A DNA stretch of 51,564 bases, from positions 1 to 51,564 of the forward strand of contig UBQX01000023.1 of NCBI GenBank assembly GCA_900467685.1. Direction: 5' to 3'. Below the pieces are notes generated by a model, which was not told where the DNA came from, made no database searches, and was given only the letters and a program-made list of their open reading frames with translations. Of this stretch, positions 26,989 to 35,401 are shown in pieces (position 1 is the first letter of the stretch; every line of letters begins with the position of its first letter). Made by a program: the position numbers and the translations under genes. The stretch is from Hyphomicrobiales bacterium. Lineage in GTDB: Bacteria; Pseudomonadota; Alphaproteobacteria; Rhizobiales; Rhizobiaceae.

Positions 26989-28233
26989 ATGGCTTTGGAT
27001 GAAATTGTCATCGTTGGCACCGGACAGGGCGGTTTTCAGGCTGCAATGAGCCTTCGACAGGAAGGTTTCGGGGGGCGGATCACCATGATCGGCGAAGAGC
27101 CGGGCCTTCCCTATCAGCGCCCGCCGCTTTCCAAGGCCTATATGAAGGAGGCCAATGCAGAGCGGTTGCAGCTCCGACCGGAGAGCTTTTTTGCACAAAA
27201 CAGCATCGATCTTGTGGCGGCGACCTGTGTGGACCACATCGAACGCGACGCAAGGATCGTCGTAACGGATACCGGGAGCCGGATCAGCTATGACCACCTC
27301 ATCCTCGCCACCGGCACCCGCAACGCCGTTCCGCCGATCAGGGGCATCAAAAGCGATCGCGTGCTTGGTCTTCGCACCATGGCCGATGCGGACCGGCTGC
27401 GCACCGCCATCGATGCGGCAAGACGCGTCATTATCATTGGGGGCGGCTTCATCGGGCTGGAGTTTGCCGCCGTGGCACGCGCAATGGGCCGCGAGGTCGT
27501 CGTTCTGGAAGCCGCCGGTCGCCTGATGGAGCGCGCCGTCAGCCCGGACATGTCGGCCTATTTTGAGCGGATGCATGTCGCACAGGGCACTGTACTGAAA
27601 CTTGGACAGCCGGTTGTCGAAGTCGAGGACGAGGGGCCGGGCCGACCCTGCCGCGCGCGTCTTGCCAACGGCGAAAGTGTCGAAGGCGACTTCATCCTGC
27701 TGGCGGCCGGCGTGCGGCCGAACCAAGAACTCGCTGCTGCGGCGGGGATCGAGACCGAAAACGGCATCGTCGTGGACCGCTTCCTGCTGACGTCCGATCC
27801 CCATATTTCCGCGCTCGGCGATTGCGCAGCCTTTCCCGATCCTCGAACCGGCGCGCGCATCAGGCTGGAATCCGTTCAGGCCGCATCGGACCACGCCCGC
27901 ACGATCGCGAAACGTCTCACCGGCAAACCGGCAGCCTATGACGCCCTGCCCTGGTTCTGGAGCGACCAGTTCAGCGCCAAGCTGCAGATCGCGGGTATCA
28001 CATCCGCCACGGGGAAGACCTTTGCCCGCGCCAGCGATGGAGACGGCTTCTACGTTTATAGGTTCGAGGACGAAAGGCTCGTCTGTGTCGAAACGGTCAA
28101 TGCCGCCAGAGAGCATATGGCGGCACGCAAGCTCCTGACCACGACTTCGGAGCCGATCTCATGGCGTGACATGGAACGCACGGGATTTGAGCTGGCCGCG
28201 CTGATGAAACGTCCCGAAACCGCCGGCGCCTGA
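26989..28233 (+). CDS. Ferredoxin reductase, putidaredoxin-reductase type
   Basis: A 414-residue NAD(P)H:ferredoxin reductase with the glutathione-reductase fold. FAD motif GTGQGGFQAA (residues 10-19), PYQRPPLSKAY, NAD motif IIIGGGFIGLEFA, second FAD motif SALGDCAAFPD, and the family signature ALPWFWSDQFSAKLQIAG. The ATG at 26989 has only a weak purine-rich leader. It is the only such reductase in the window, so it most likely feeds the putidaredoxin-type ferredoxin at 13054 and, through it, the Rieske oxygenase. It stands alone as an operon under site G. Confidence 0.92.
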   Translation: MALDEIVIVGTGQGGFQAAMSLRQEGFGGRITMIGEEPGLPYQRPPLSKAYMKEANAERLQLRPESFFAQNSIDLVAATCVDHIERDARIVVTDTGSRISYDHLILATGTRNAVPPIRGIKSDRVLGLRTMADADRLRTAIDAARRVIIIGGGFIGLEFAAVARAMGREVVVLEAAGRLMERAVSPDMSAYFERMHVAQGTVLKLGQPVVEVEDEGPGRPCRARLANGESVEGDFILLAAGVRPNQELAAAAGIETENGIVVDRFLLTSDPHISALGDCAAFPDPRTGARIRLESVQAASDHARTIAKRLTGKPAAYDALPWFWSDQFSAKLQIAGITSATGKTFARASDGDGFYVYRFEDERLVCVETVNAAREHMAARKLLTTTSEPISWRDMERTGFELAALMKRPETAGA

Positions 28234-28241
28234 TCAGGCGC
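28226..28241. terminator. Palindrome at the reductase stop codon
   Basis: GCGCCTGATCAGGCGC is a perfect 16-bp palindrome spanning the stop of the reductase gene, with the convergent CoA-transferase ending at 28292. It may act as a transcription-ending hairpin, but there is no loop of normal size and no T-run. Confidence 0.35.
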
Positions 28242-28291
28242 GGCGGCCAACCTTGAGGCCGGGGTTCTCGGGAGAGGCCCTTTCGCACCGG

Positions 28292-29560
28292 TCAGAAAGC
28301 ATCACTTTCCCGCAGATCGCGCTCAAGCGCCTCGCGCAGGTCGGGATGGGCAATGGCAACAAGCCTGCGGGCGCGTTCGGCAAGGCCAATCCCCCGGAGA
28401 TCGGCATGACCGTATTCGGTCACCACAATGCCGGCATCGGATCTGGCGATGCTCGCCGGCCCGCCCAATTGCGGCACGATGCAGGATTTGAGCGTCCCGT
28501 CGCGCAGGCGTCTGGCGGCCGGAAGCGCGACGATGGGCAGTCCGTCCTTCGAGGCGGCCGCACCCCTTGCAAAATCCGTCCCGCCGCCGACAGCGCCAAC
28601 ATAATCCCGGCCGATCATTTCGGTGTTCGCCTGCCCGCCAAGATCGACCTCGAGTGCGGAGTTGATCGCGGCAAACCGCTCGATGCGCGCAAGGGTCTTG
28701 ATGGCATGCGTATAACTGGTCGGCGCCAGGCGCAGGAGGTCTGGCGCGTTGCACATGTCGAAAGTCGTGTCAGTCCCCGCGATGAGGCCCGCAACCGACG
28801 TGCCGGGATCGATCGTCTTCCTGCTGTTGTCGATGACGCCCGCTTCCATGAGCTCGGTCAGTCCATCCACGAAGAGACCCGTATGAACGCCGAGATGCCG
28901 GTGCGATTTGAGCGCACTCAGGATCGCCGACGGCAAGGAACCGAGGCCGATCTGAAGCGTCGCACCGTCGGGAATGAGAGCGGCAACATTTCGAGCGATC
29001 GCGGACTGCAACTCATCCGGCTCCGCGGCCGGCGGCGCCGTGGGTTTTCGCGCGGTGTGAACGACAATGTCTATGTCCTCAGCGGCGATTTCGACGGTAC
29101 TGCGGGTGGCCGGCAGCGCGCTGTTGACTTCCGCAATCACCAGCCGGGCGCTCCGGACCAGGGGCCAGAGATATTCGCAGGCGAGCCCGAAGCTGTATGT
29201 GCCCGTTGTGCGACCGGGTGCCAGTTGCAGGAAGAGGACGTCCACGCCCCCCGAAAGGCTCCGTTCGAAGCTGGAATAGTGCACGGGCAGAATATCGAGC
29301 TTGCCGGCGCGGGCGAGCAATCGGTTGTTGCCGGTCCCGCAATAAGAGCGATAGGTGATATGGTCGCAATAGGCCGGCGACACCGTGTCATGCCAGCTGA
29401 TGCCGACGAAGGCTTTGATGCCACCGAGCCGTGCCCTTTGCTCGACCAGCGCCGTGGTGAGCGCCAGCGGTTCAGCCGCCGCCTGCCCCCAGGCGACTGT
29501 GTCGCCGGGACGAATATAGTCCTTGAGGTCGAGGTCCCCCAGCGCAACGGTTCTCGGCAT
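28292..29560 (-). CDS. Acetyl-CoA hydrolase/transferase family protein
   Basis: A 422-residue family I CoA-transferase of the 4-hydroxybutyrate/acetate CoA-transferase type: N-terminal DYIRPGDTVAWGQAAAEP, HYSSFERSLSGGVDVLFLQLAP, IGLGSLPSAILSAL, and C-terminal NTEMIGRDYVGAVGGGTDFARGA. In the motif that usually carries the catalytic glutamate (HTE/HSE before M and DG) this protein has HTGLFVDG, with Gly228. The classic Glu-CoA mechanism may therefore be altered. The ATG overlaps the thiolase stop (ATGA). Last gene of the operon SDR, dehydrogenase, thiolase, CoA-transferase. Confidence 0.82.
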   Translation of the reverse strand: MPRTVALGDLDLKDYIRPGDTVAWGQAAAEPLALTTALVEQRARLGGIKAFVGISWHDTVSPAYCDHITYRSYCGTGNNRLLARAGKLDILPVHYSSFERSLSGGVDVLFLQLAPGRTTGTYSFGLACEYLWPLVRSARLVIAEVNSALPATRSTVEIAAEDIDIVVHTARKPTAPPAAEPDELQSAIARNVAALIPDGATLQIGLGSLPSAILSALKSHRHLGVHTGLFVDGLTELMEAGVIDNSRKTIDPGTSVAGLIAGTDTTFDMCNAPDLLRLAPTSYTHAIKTLARIERFAAINSALEVDLGGQANTEMIGRDYVGAVGGGTDFARGAAASKDGLPIVALPAARRLRDGTLKSCIVPQLGGPASIARSDAGIVVTEYGHADLRGIGLAERARRLVAIAHPDLREALERDLRESDAF

Positions 29561-30768
29561 CAGGCAAGTTCGAACACGGCCGCCATGCCCTGTCCGCCGC
29601 CGATGCACATGGTTTCGAGCCCGTAGCGGGCGCCACGACGTTTCATTTCGTGGAGCAGCGTCGTCATGATGCGAACGCCCGTCGCTCCGATGGGATGGCC
29701 AAGCGAAATGCCCGAACCGTTGACATTCAGGCGCGGATCATCCGCTTCCAGCCCCCATTCCTTCAGGACGGCGAGGACCTGACACGCAAAGGCCTCGTTG
29801 ACCTCGATAAGGTCCATTTGATCGAGGCCGAGCCCCGTCTTCTGCAGCACACGCCGGGTCGCCGGAACCGGCCCGATGCCCATGAGTGCCGGATCGCAGC
29901 CCGCAGCCGCCCAGCCTTTGAGAAAGGCAATCGGCTCCAGCCCCAGCGTTTCAAGCTTGTCCTCGCTGACGATCAGGCATGCAGCGGCGGCGTCGTTCTG
30001 CTGGCTGGCATTTCCGGCCGTCACGATCCCGCCCTTCATGATCGGGCGAAGCTTTGCCAAGCTTTCCGGTGTCGTATCCGGCCTAATGCCCTCGTCTTCT
30101 GCCACGATACGGGGATCGCCCTTGCCTTGCGGAACGGCAACGGGCACGACCTCCTGCACGAACCTCCCATCCGCCCAGGCGCGATCCGCCCGCCTGTGGC
30201 TTTCGGCGGCGAAGCGGTCAGCGGCCTCACGCAGGATGTGGTAGTCGCTCGCAAGATTTTCCGCGGTCTCGACCATTCCGGAAATCACGCCGAAACGCTC
30301 GACAGGTTGCGAACGCTCCCGCCCGCGATCCAGCCGGTCGTAGAATTGCGTGGTTCCCGATCGCTTTCCCCAGCGCATGTCCGTGGAATAATATTCGATG
30401 CGGCTCATGCTTTCGACGCCGCCGGCCAGCACGACGTCGCAGGCGCCGCTTTCCACCATCATGGCCGCCGTTGCGATGGCCTGCAGGCCGCCGCCACAGC
30501 GCCGGTCGAGCTGGAAACCCGGCACCTCCATCGGCAAGCCAGCCGAAAGCGCCAGCCACCGTCCGATGCAGGGCGTCTCGCTGTTCGCATAGGACTGTGA
30601 AAAGACGACATCCTCGATGACAGCCGGATCAATGCCGGTGCGGGCAAGAACCGCCTTGATGACTGCGGCGCCCAGGTCTTCGACAGGAAGATCGCGAAAT
30701 GCGCCGCCAAATCGTCCGATCGGGCTTCTTAAAGGAGCGACAATTGCCGCGCGTCTGCGAATGGCCAT
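29560..30768 (-). CDS. Thiolase (1)
   Basis: A 402-residue acetyl-CoA acyltransferase. Catalytic Cys in LDRRCGGGLQAI (about residue 90), His in SLGHPIGATG and second Cys in CIGGGQGMA, so the triad is complete. NEAFACQ is also present. The ATG at 30768 has GAGAGGAGC upstream. It sits between an acyl-CoA dehydrogenase and a CoA-transferase and would cleave a 3-oxoacyl-CoA. Chain-length or ring specificity cannot be read from the sequence. Confidence 0.91.
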   Translation of the reverse strand: MAIRRRAAIVAPLRSPIGRFGGAFRDLPVEDLGAAVIKAVLARTGIDPAVIEDVVFSQSYANSETPCIGRWLALSAGLPMEVPGFQLDRRCGGGLQAIATAAMMVESGACDVVLAGGVESMSRIEYYSTDMRWGKRSGTTQFYDRLDRGRERSQPVERFGVISGMVETAENLASDYHILREAADRFAAESHRRADRAWADGRFVQEVVPVAVPQGKGDPRIVAEDEGIRPDTTPESLAKLRPIMKGGIVTAGNASQQNDAAAACLIVSEDKLETLGLEPIAFLKGWAAAGCDPALMGIGPVPATRRVLQKTGLGLDQMDLIEVNEAFACQVLAVLKEWGLEADDPRLNVNGSGISLGHPIGATGVRIMTTLLHEMKRRGARYGLETMCIGGGQGMAAVFELA

Positions 30769-30779
30769 GATTGCTCCTC

Positions 30780-31937
30780 TCAATAGCTCCGGGGCAGGCC
30801 CAGGACATGTTCTGCGATGAAGGACAGGATGAGGTTCGTCGAGATCGGCGCCACCTGATAAAGCCGGGTCTCGCGGAACTTGCGCTCGACATCGTATTCT
30901 TCCGCAAAGCCGAAGCCGCCATGCGTCTGGATGCAGGCATTCGCCGCTTCCCAGGAGGCGTCGGCGGCCAGCATCTTCGCGATATTCGCTTCCTCGCCAC
31001 AGTTTTCGCCGGTCTCATATTTGCGCACGCCTTCGTTGACCATAAGTTCGGCGGCGCGCATGGACGCGTAGGACTTGGCAATCGGAAACTGGATGCCCTG
31101 GTTTTCGCCGATCGATCGGCCAAAGACCTTGCGTTCCTTTGCATAGTCGGTGGCGCGCTTGATGAACCATTTCGCGTCGCCGACGCATTCAGACGCGATC
31201 AGCAAGCGTTCCGCGTTCATGCCGGTCAGGATATATCTGAAACCCTTGCCCTCCTCGCCGATCAGGGCGTCGGCGGGGATCCGCATGTTTTCAAAGAAGA
31301 TCTCCGTCGAGTTGTGGTTCATCATCGTCCGGATGGGGCGGATCTGCATCTGCTCCTTCGGAATCTTCCGCATGTCCACGATGAAGGTCGAGATGCCGTC
31401 TGTTTTCTTCTCGACCTCTTCCTTTTTCGTCGTGCGCGCCAGAAGGATCATCAGATCGGAATGCTCGGCGCGGCTCGTCCAGACCTTCTGGCCATTGACC
31501 ACATATTCATCGCCCTCGCGCCGCGCGAAGGTGCGGATGGAGGTCGTGTCCGTACCGCTCGTCGGCTCGGTCACACCAAAGGCCTGAAGACGAAGTTCGC
31601 CGGCGGCGATGCCCGGCAGATATTTCTCCTTCTGCTGCTGCGACCCGTGGCGCAGCAAGGTGCCCATGACATAGAGCTGCGCATGACAGGCAGCGCCATT
31701 ACAGCCCATCTCCTGGATGGTCTGCAGAATGGCCGCGGCGGCGCTCAGACCCAGGCCGGTGCCGCCGAACTCCTCCGGGATGAGCACGGACAGATAGCCC
31801 GCCTTGGTGAGGGCATCGACGAATTCCGAAGGGTATTTCCGCGCCGCATCGAGCTTGCGCCAGTATTCATCCGGATATTGCGCACAAAGCTTGCGCACTT
31901 CATCGCGGATCATGTCGTGTTCGTCTGTCATGGTCAT
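30780..31937 (-). CDS. Acyl-CoA dehydrogenase (2)
   Basis: A 385-residue FAD acyl-CoA dehydrogenase: GVTEPTSGTDTTSIRT, NGQKVWTSRAEHSDL, the base-bearing helix GMNAERLLIASE, and IQTHGGFGFAEEYDVERKFRETRL. The C-terminal IYEGT motif is absent (LYQVAPIST), so the catalytic Glu is predicted in AERL. The start is one of two ATGs two codons apart (31937 or 31931); neither has a strong ribosome site. Second gene of the minus-strand operon that begins with the SDR at 32888. Confidence 0.88.
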   Translation of the reverse strand: MTMTDEHDMIRDEVRKLCAQYPDEYWRKLDAARKYPSEFVDALTKAGYLSVLIPEEFGGTGLGLSAAAAILQTIQEMGCNGAACHAQLYVMGTLLRHGSQQQKEKYLPGIAAGELRLQAFGVTEPTSGTDTTSIRTFARREGDEYVVNGQKVWTSRAEHSDLMILLARTTKKEEVEKKTDGISTFIVDMRKIPKEQMQIRPIRTMMNHNSTEIFFENMRIPADALIGEEGKGFRYILTGMNAERLLIASECVGDAKWFIKRATDYAKERKVFGRSIGENQGIQFPIAKSYASMRAAELMVNEGVRKYETGENCGEEANIAKMLAADASWEAANACIQTHGGFGFAEEYDVERKFRETRLYQVAPISTNLILSFIAEHVLGLPRSY

Positions 31938-31982
31938 CCTGTGTCCGATCACTTTTTGCTGGCGGGGTGTGCCGGGTTGGGC

Positions 31983-32888
31983 TCAAACCGGGTCCCACGT
32001 GAAGACGTGTTCCGATCGCTCCAGCGGGTAGAATTGCGAGGCCATGGCCGGCAGGGCGTGATCCATCACGCTCTCGGCGCTCCAGCCCTCCGAGCGATGG
32101 ACCGAACGCAACGGGCGCGGCTGGCTCATCAACATGATTTCGTTGTTGCGCACGGCGAAGATCTGACCGGAAGGGACGCTTGGGCGGCCCGACAGCAGCG
32201 CGATGGCAAGCGGTGCAATCTTTTCCGGCACCATCTGCTTGAACTTTTCCACCCGCGCGATTTGCTCCGGCGTGTCGGTCGGGAGCGAGCTGGTCATCCG
32301 GCTCCACGCAAAGGGCGCGATACAGTTCGAGCGGACGCCGAAGCGTTCCATGTCCAGCGCAATCGACTTGGAAAGCGCGGCAATGCCGAGCTTTGCCGCC
32401 ATGTAATTGGCCTGGCCGAAGTTTCCGATCAGCGCGGAGGTGGATGTCATGTGAACGAAGGCCCCGGAATTCTGCTCCTTGAAGAGAGCAGCGGCGGCCC
32501 GGCTGACATGGAATGTCCCGTAAAGATGCACCTTGAGAACCGCATCGAAGCTTTCCGTGCTCATCTTGTGAAAGAACGTGTCGCGGAGAATGCCTGCGTT
32601 GTTGATGACGCCGTCCAGCCTGCCGAAGGCCGTGACCGCTGTATCGACAATCGCCTGCGCCGAAGCCGGATCGGAGACGCTATGCGTGGAAGCGACCGCC
32701 TGGCCGCCCGCATCGCGGATTTCCTGGACGACCTTGTCGGCCGCACCGCGATCATCCGCATCGCCGCTGAGCGACACGCCGATGTCATTGACAACGACAA
32801 GGGCTCCGGCCTTGGCCGTCTCCAGCGCAAGCGCCCTGCCAATTCCGCCACCTGCGCCGGTTACGATAACGACTTTATCTTTTAGCAC
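31983..32888 (-). CDS. MFE-2-type SDR, 3-hydroxyacyl-CoA dehydrogenase
   Basis: A 301-residue SDR of the multifunctional enzyme type 2/HSD17B4 group. It shows the TGAGGGIG motif, the extended VVVNDIGVSLSGDADDRGAADKVVQEI loop characteristic of that group, NNAGILRD, the catalytic Ser/Tyr/Lys (MTSTSALIG, GQANYMAAKLG), and IAPFAWSRMT. These enzymes oxidise (R)-3-hydroxyacyl-CoAs, which fits the (R)-specific MaoC hydratases encoded divergently. The start is GTG at 32888 with GAGGAGGA five bases upstream; an in-frame frame to 33248 overlaps the divergent operon and is rejected. First gene of a four-gene operon, with site H in its promoter. Confidence 0.87.
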   Translation of the reverse strand: MLKDKVVIVTGAGGGIGRALALETAKAGALVVVNDIGVSLSGDADDRGAADKVVQEIRDAGGQAVASTHSVSDPASAQAIVDTAVTAFGRLDGVINNAGILRDTFFHKMSTESFDAVLKVHLYGTFHVSRAAAALFKEQNSGAFVHMTSTSALIGNFGQANYMAAKLGIAALSKSIALDMERFGVRSNCIAPFAWSRMTSSLPTDTPEQIARVEKFKQMVPEKIAPLAIALLSGRPSVPSGQIFAVRNNEIMLMSQPRPLRSVHRSEGWSAESVMDHALPAMASQFYPLERSEHVFTWDPV

Positions 32889-32913
32889 TGGAATCCTCCT
32901 CGATTTCCGTCTA

Positions 32914-32945
32914 AATAAATCCGGACGTCCGGAATATGCAAGATG
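32914..32945. promoter_or_regulatory. Second-class dyad, site H
   Basis: AATAA followed by ATCCGGACGTCCGG, then AATATGCAAGAT. The core CCGGACGTCCGG is a perfect 12-bp palindrome. It lies in the divergent promoter of the SDR operon (start 32888) and the MaoC operon (start 33029). Confidence 0.65.
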
Positions 32946-33028
32946 CTTCGTATCGTTTCGCGAAAATTTTTGATGTTTCGCAAATGCGGGCAGACGCAGA
33001 AGCCGGCCAGAAAAAGGGAGGAGAGCCC

Positions 33029-33424
33029 ATGCAGGCAGAGGACATGTGGACATACGAGCGGTTTGAACCCGGACAGGTATTCGGCGTGGTCGAGATACCT
33101 CTCGACGCAGCGAAGCGCGCGCACTGGCAGGAGATATTCGGCGCGTGCAGCGATGAAACGCTGCCGCGGGGCATGCTGGTTGCCGCCATGATGGAGGCCT
33201 ATATCCGGGCGATCCAGCCGCGCCCCAAGGGCAATGTCCACGCAGCACAAACGCTCCATTTCACGGGCCATAGACCGCGCTGGGATGACACGATCGCGAT
33301 TGCGGTCTCCTGTCTCTCCAAGGAGGAAAAGAAGGGGCGTTTCTGGGTGGACTTCGGCATTCAAGCGTCTGCCGGAGACAATACGGTGCTGAGTGGAACC
33401 ATCCGCTCGATCTGGGCACAGTGA
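33029..33424 (+). CDS. FAS1/MaoC-like hot-dog subunit (non-catalytic half)
   Basis: A 131-residue protein with the hot-dog signature of N-terminal MaoC-like dehydratase domains (WTYERFEPGQVFG, ending TLSGTIRSIWAQ-like strands). It lacks the catalytic Asp/His of the R-hydratase motif. It is followed 12 bases later by a catalytic MaoC subunit, so the pair probably forms a two-chain hydratase, comparable in idea to the steroid hydratase ChsH1/ChsH2. The ATG at 33029 has GGGAGGAG in front. First gene of an operon with MaoC, CitE-like lyase and crotonase. Confidence 0.72.
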   Translation: MQAEDMWTYERFEPGQVFGVVEIPLDAAKRAHWQEIFGACSDETLPRGMLVAAMMEAYIRAIQPRPKGNVHAAQTLHFTGHRPRWDDTIAIAVSCLSKEEKKGRFWVDFGIQASAGDNTVLSGTIRSIWAQ

Positions 33425-33436
33425 GGGAGCCGACCA

Positions 33437-33817
33437 ATGTCATTGCCGACCAGCCTGAAAACCCTGAGCCTTGAAACATCCGCTGCCACGGCGGCGGCCT
33501 ATGCGGAGCTCAGCCATGACTTCAATCCGCTCCATCTCGACCCAGACTTTGCCGCTGCGACAGCCTTCGGCGCGCCGATTGCGCACGGGACGATGGCGCT
33601 CAATCTGCTGATGCAGTCCATTGCCGCGACATTTGGCGACCAGCCGGTGAGCGAGCACCTGGACATCCGGTTTTCCGCTCCCGTCAAGGTCGGAGAGACC
33701 ATTCTGGCGGGCGGCGAGATGCGCGATGGTGCAATCGGCGTCTATGATGTCTGGGTTCGCAAGCCGGATGGGGTGACCACGCTCACCGGCACCCTCCAGA
33801 TCGAGGCTGTCGCATGA
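33437..33817 (+). CDS. MaoC-type (R)-enoyl-CoA hydratase subunit
   Basis: A 126-residue single hot-dog domain with the R-hydratase signature SHDFNPLHLDPDFAAATAFGAPIAHGTM, including the catalytic Asp28 and His33. It would add water to an enoyl-CoA, probably together with the preceding non-catalytic chain. The stop codon overlaps the next gene's start (ATGA). The product would be an (R)-3-hydroxyacyl-CoA for the divergent MFE-2-type dehydrogenase or for the CitE-like lyase. Confidence 0.87.
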   Translation: MSLPTSLKTLSLETSAATAAAYAELSHDFNPLHLDPDFAAATAFGAPIAHGTMALNLLMQSIAATFGDQPVSEHLDIRFSAPVKVGETILAGGEMRDGAIGVYDVWVRKPDGVTTLTGTLQIEAVA

Positions 33818-34623
33818 CGGACCGATCACGACGCTACGACTTCCCGCTCTTCGTGCCGGCCGACAAGCCGGAGCGCGTGGCGAAGGCAATGGCCGCCGCG
33901 CATGATGCCGTCATCATCGACCTGGAAGATGCGGTCGCCCCGGAAAACAGGCCGCAGGCGCGCGACCTTCTGGCGAACCAGGCGGCCGACCTCGCCGACG
34001 CCCGCGTTACGGTTTTCGTTCGCGTCAATGCTGTTACGACCAGCGACCATGCCGAGGATATGAAGCTCTGCGCCAGGCTCCCGCTCGCTGGCATCGTTCT
34101 GCCGAAGACGGAAGACGGCGCACGGCTTGAGCAGGCGCGTGCTGCCCTGCCCCCGCAGTGGCACGTCGTGGCCCTCATTGAAACGGCACGCGGCATCGCC
34201 AATCTGCGTGAGATCGCACCCAGGGCCGATCGGCTCGCCTTCGGGTCGATCGACTATTGCGCCGACCTCGGCTGTGCGCATGAGCGTCTCGCACTCCTTG
34301 GCGCCCGCCAGTCCATCGTGCTGGAATCGCGCCTGGCCGGCCTGCTCCCACCGCTCGATGGCGTCACGACGGCCGTGCGCGATGAAATATTGACGGGAGA
34401 GGATGCAAGGCACGCCGCCATGCTCGGCTTCGGCGGCAAGCTGCTGATTCATCCGTCCCAGATTGCACCGTCGCGTGCGGGTTTTGCCCCCACCCCGACC
34501 GAGCTTGCCTGGGCGCAAGCCGTCGTGGCTGCCGGCAAAGGCGGCGCGACCACGCTGAACGGCGAGATGATAGATACACCTGTTATGATCCGCGCCCACG
34601 CCATCATCGGTCGGGCCATATAA
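33814..34623 (+). CDS. HpcH/HpaI/CitE-like acyl-CoA lyase
   Basis: A 269-residue TIM-barrel lyase: VIIDLEDAVAPENRPQAR (metal and substrate region), GIVLPKTEDG, ALIETARGIANL, LAFGSIDYCADLG and the C-terminal GFGGKLLIHPSQIAP. This is the pattern of citramalyl-CoA, malyl-CoA and CitE-like lyases, which split 3-hydroxyacyl-CoAs by a retro-aldol or retro-Claisen reaction. Translationally coupled to the MaoC hydratase, so hydration followed by C-C cleavage is the likely pair of reactions. That sequence would bypass a tertiary 3-hydroxy carbon that thiolytic beta-oxidation cannot process (inference). Confidence 0.86.
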   Translation: MTDRSRRYDFPLFVPADKPERVAKAMAAAHDAVIIDLEDAVAPENRPQARDLLANQAADLADARVTVFVRVNAVTTSDHAEDMKLCARLPLAGIVLPKTEDGARLEQARAALPPQWHVVALIETARGIANLREIAPRADRLAFGSIDYCADLGCAHERLALLGARQSIVLESRLAGLLPPLDGVTTAVRDEILTGEDARHAAMLGFGGKLLIHPSQIAPSRAGFAPTPTELAWAQAVVAAGKGGATTLNGEMIDTPVMIRAHAIIGRAI

Positions 34624-34646
34624 ATAGACGAGACTAGGGACCAGTC

Positions 34647-35399
34647 ATGCAAGAACTGAACACCGCGCTGAACGACGGCATCCTGCATATCGAGCTCAAT
34701 GTGCCTTCGAAGAAGAACGCCCTCACAGACGTTTTGCGCGCGGAGCTGCGCCAGGTTGTCACGGCGGCACAGACAGACCGGCACGTCCGATGCATGGTTT
34801 TGTCCGGCGCGGGCGGAAGCTTCTGTTCCGGGGGCGACATCTCGGCAATGACCAGCGATCGAGACCTTGCCCGCGGGCGCATGACAATCCTGCATGACGT
34901 GGTTCGCATGCTGATTGGCGGACAGAAGCCGGTGATAGCCGCCGTCACGGGCTCGGCCTTCGGCGCCGGCCTGTCGCTCGCGCTATGCTGCGACCAGGTC
35001 GTCTGCGATGACACAGCGCGGTTCTGCGCCTCATTCGGCCGTGTCGGCCTTCCCCCCGATCTTGCCCTCTCCTGGACGTTGCCGCGCCGTATTGGCGAAG
35101 CGGCTGCGCGGCGGATGCTTCTGTCGACGCGGGTGGTCGATGCCGAGGAGGCTTTGCAGTTGCGTCTGACGGATGAACTGGTGCGCCCTGAAAACCTGTT
35201 GGACAGAGCCTTCGAACTGGCCCGCGAATTTGCGAACTTCACGCAGGAATCGAAGGGCCATGTGAAGTCGCTGGTCACCAGTGCGGCGGGCTCGCTCGAT
35301 GCCATTCTCGAGAGGGAAATGGACAGCTATCTCACGCTTTTGAACTCGGAGGAGCATATCGCTGCCCGCAGCCGCTTCCTCGCGAAACCATCGAAGTAG
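34647..35399 (+). CDS. Crotonase-family protein
   Basis: A 250-residue crotonase-fold protein: GAGGSFCSGGDISAM and VTGSAFGAGLSLALCCDQVV form the oxyanion hole; SFGRVGLPPDLALSWTLPRRIG follows. The first hydratase Glu is Ser and the second region has Asp (PPDLA), so an isomerase or other acyl-CoA reaction is likelier than hydration. Starts 23 bases after the lyase stop, last gene of its operon, and ends two bases from the convergent DUF2889 gene. Confidence 0.84.
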   Translation: MQELNTALNDGILHIELNVPSKKNALTDVLRAELRQVVTAAQTDRHVRCMVLSGAGGSFCSGGDISAMTSDRDLARGRMTILHDVVRMLIGGQKPVIAAVTGSAFGAGLSLALCCDQVVCDDTARFCASFGRVGLPPDLALSWTLPRRIGEAAARRMLLSTRVVDAEEALQLRLTDELVRPENLLDRAFELAREFANFTQESKGHVKSLVTSAAGSLDAILEREMDSYLTLLNSEEHIAARSRFLAKPSK

Positions 35400-35401
35400 T
35401 T

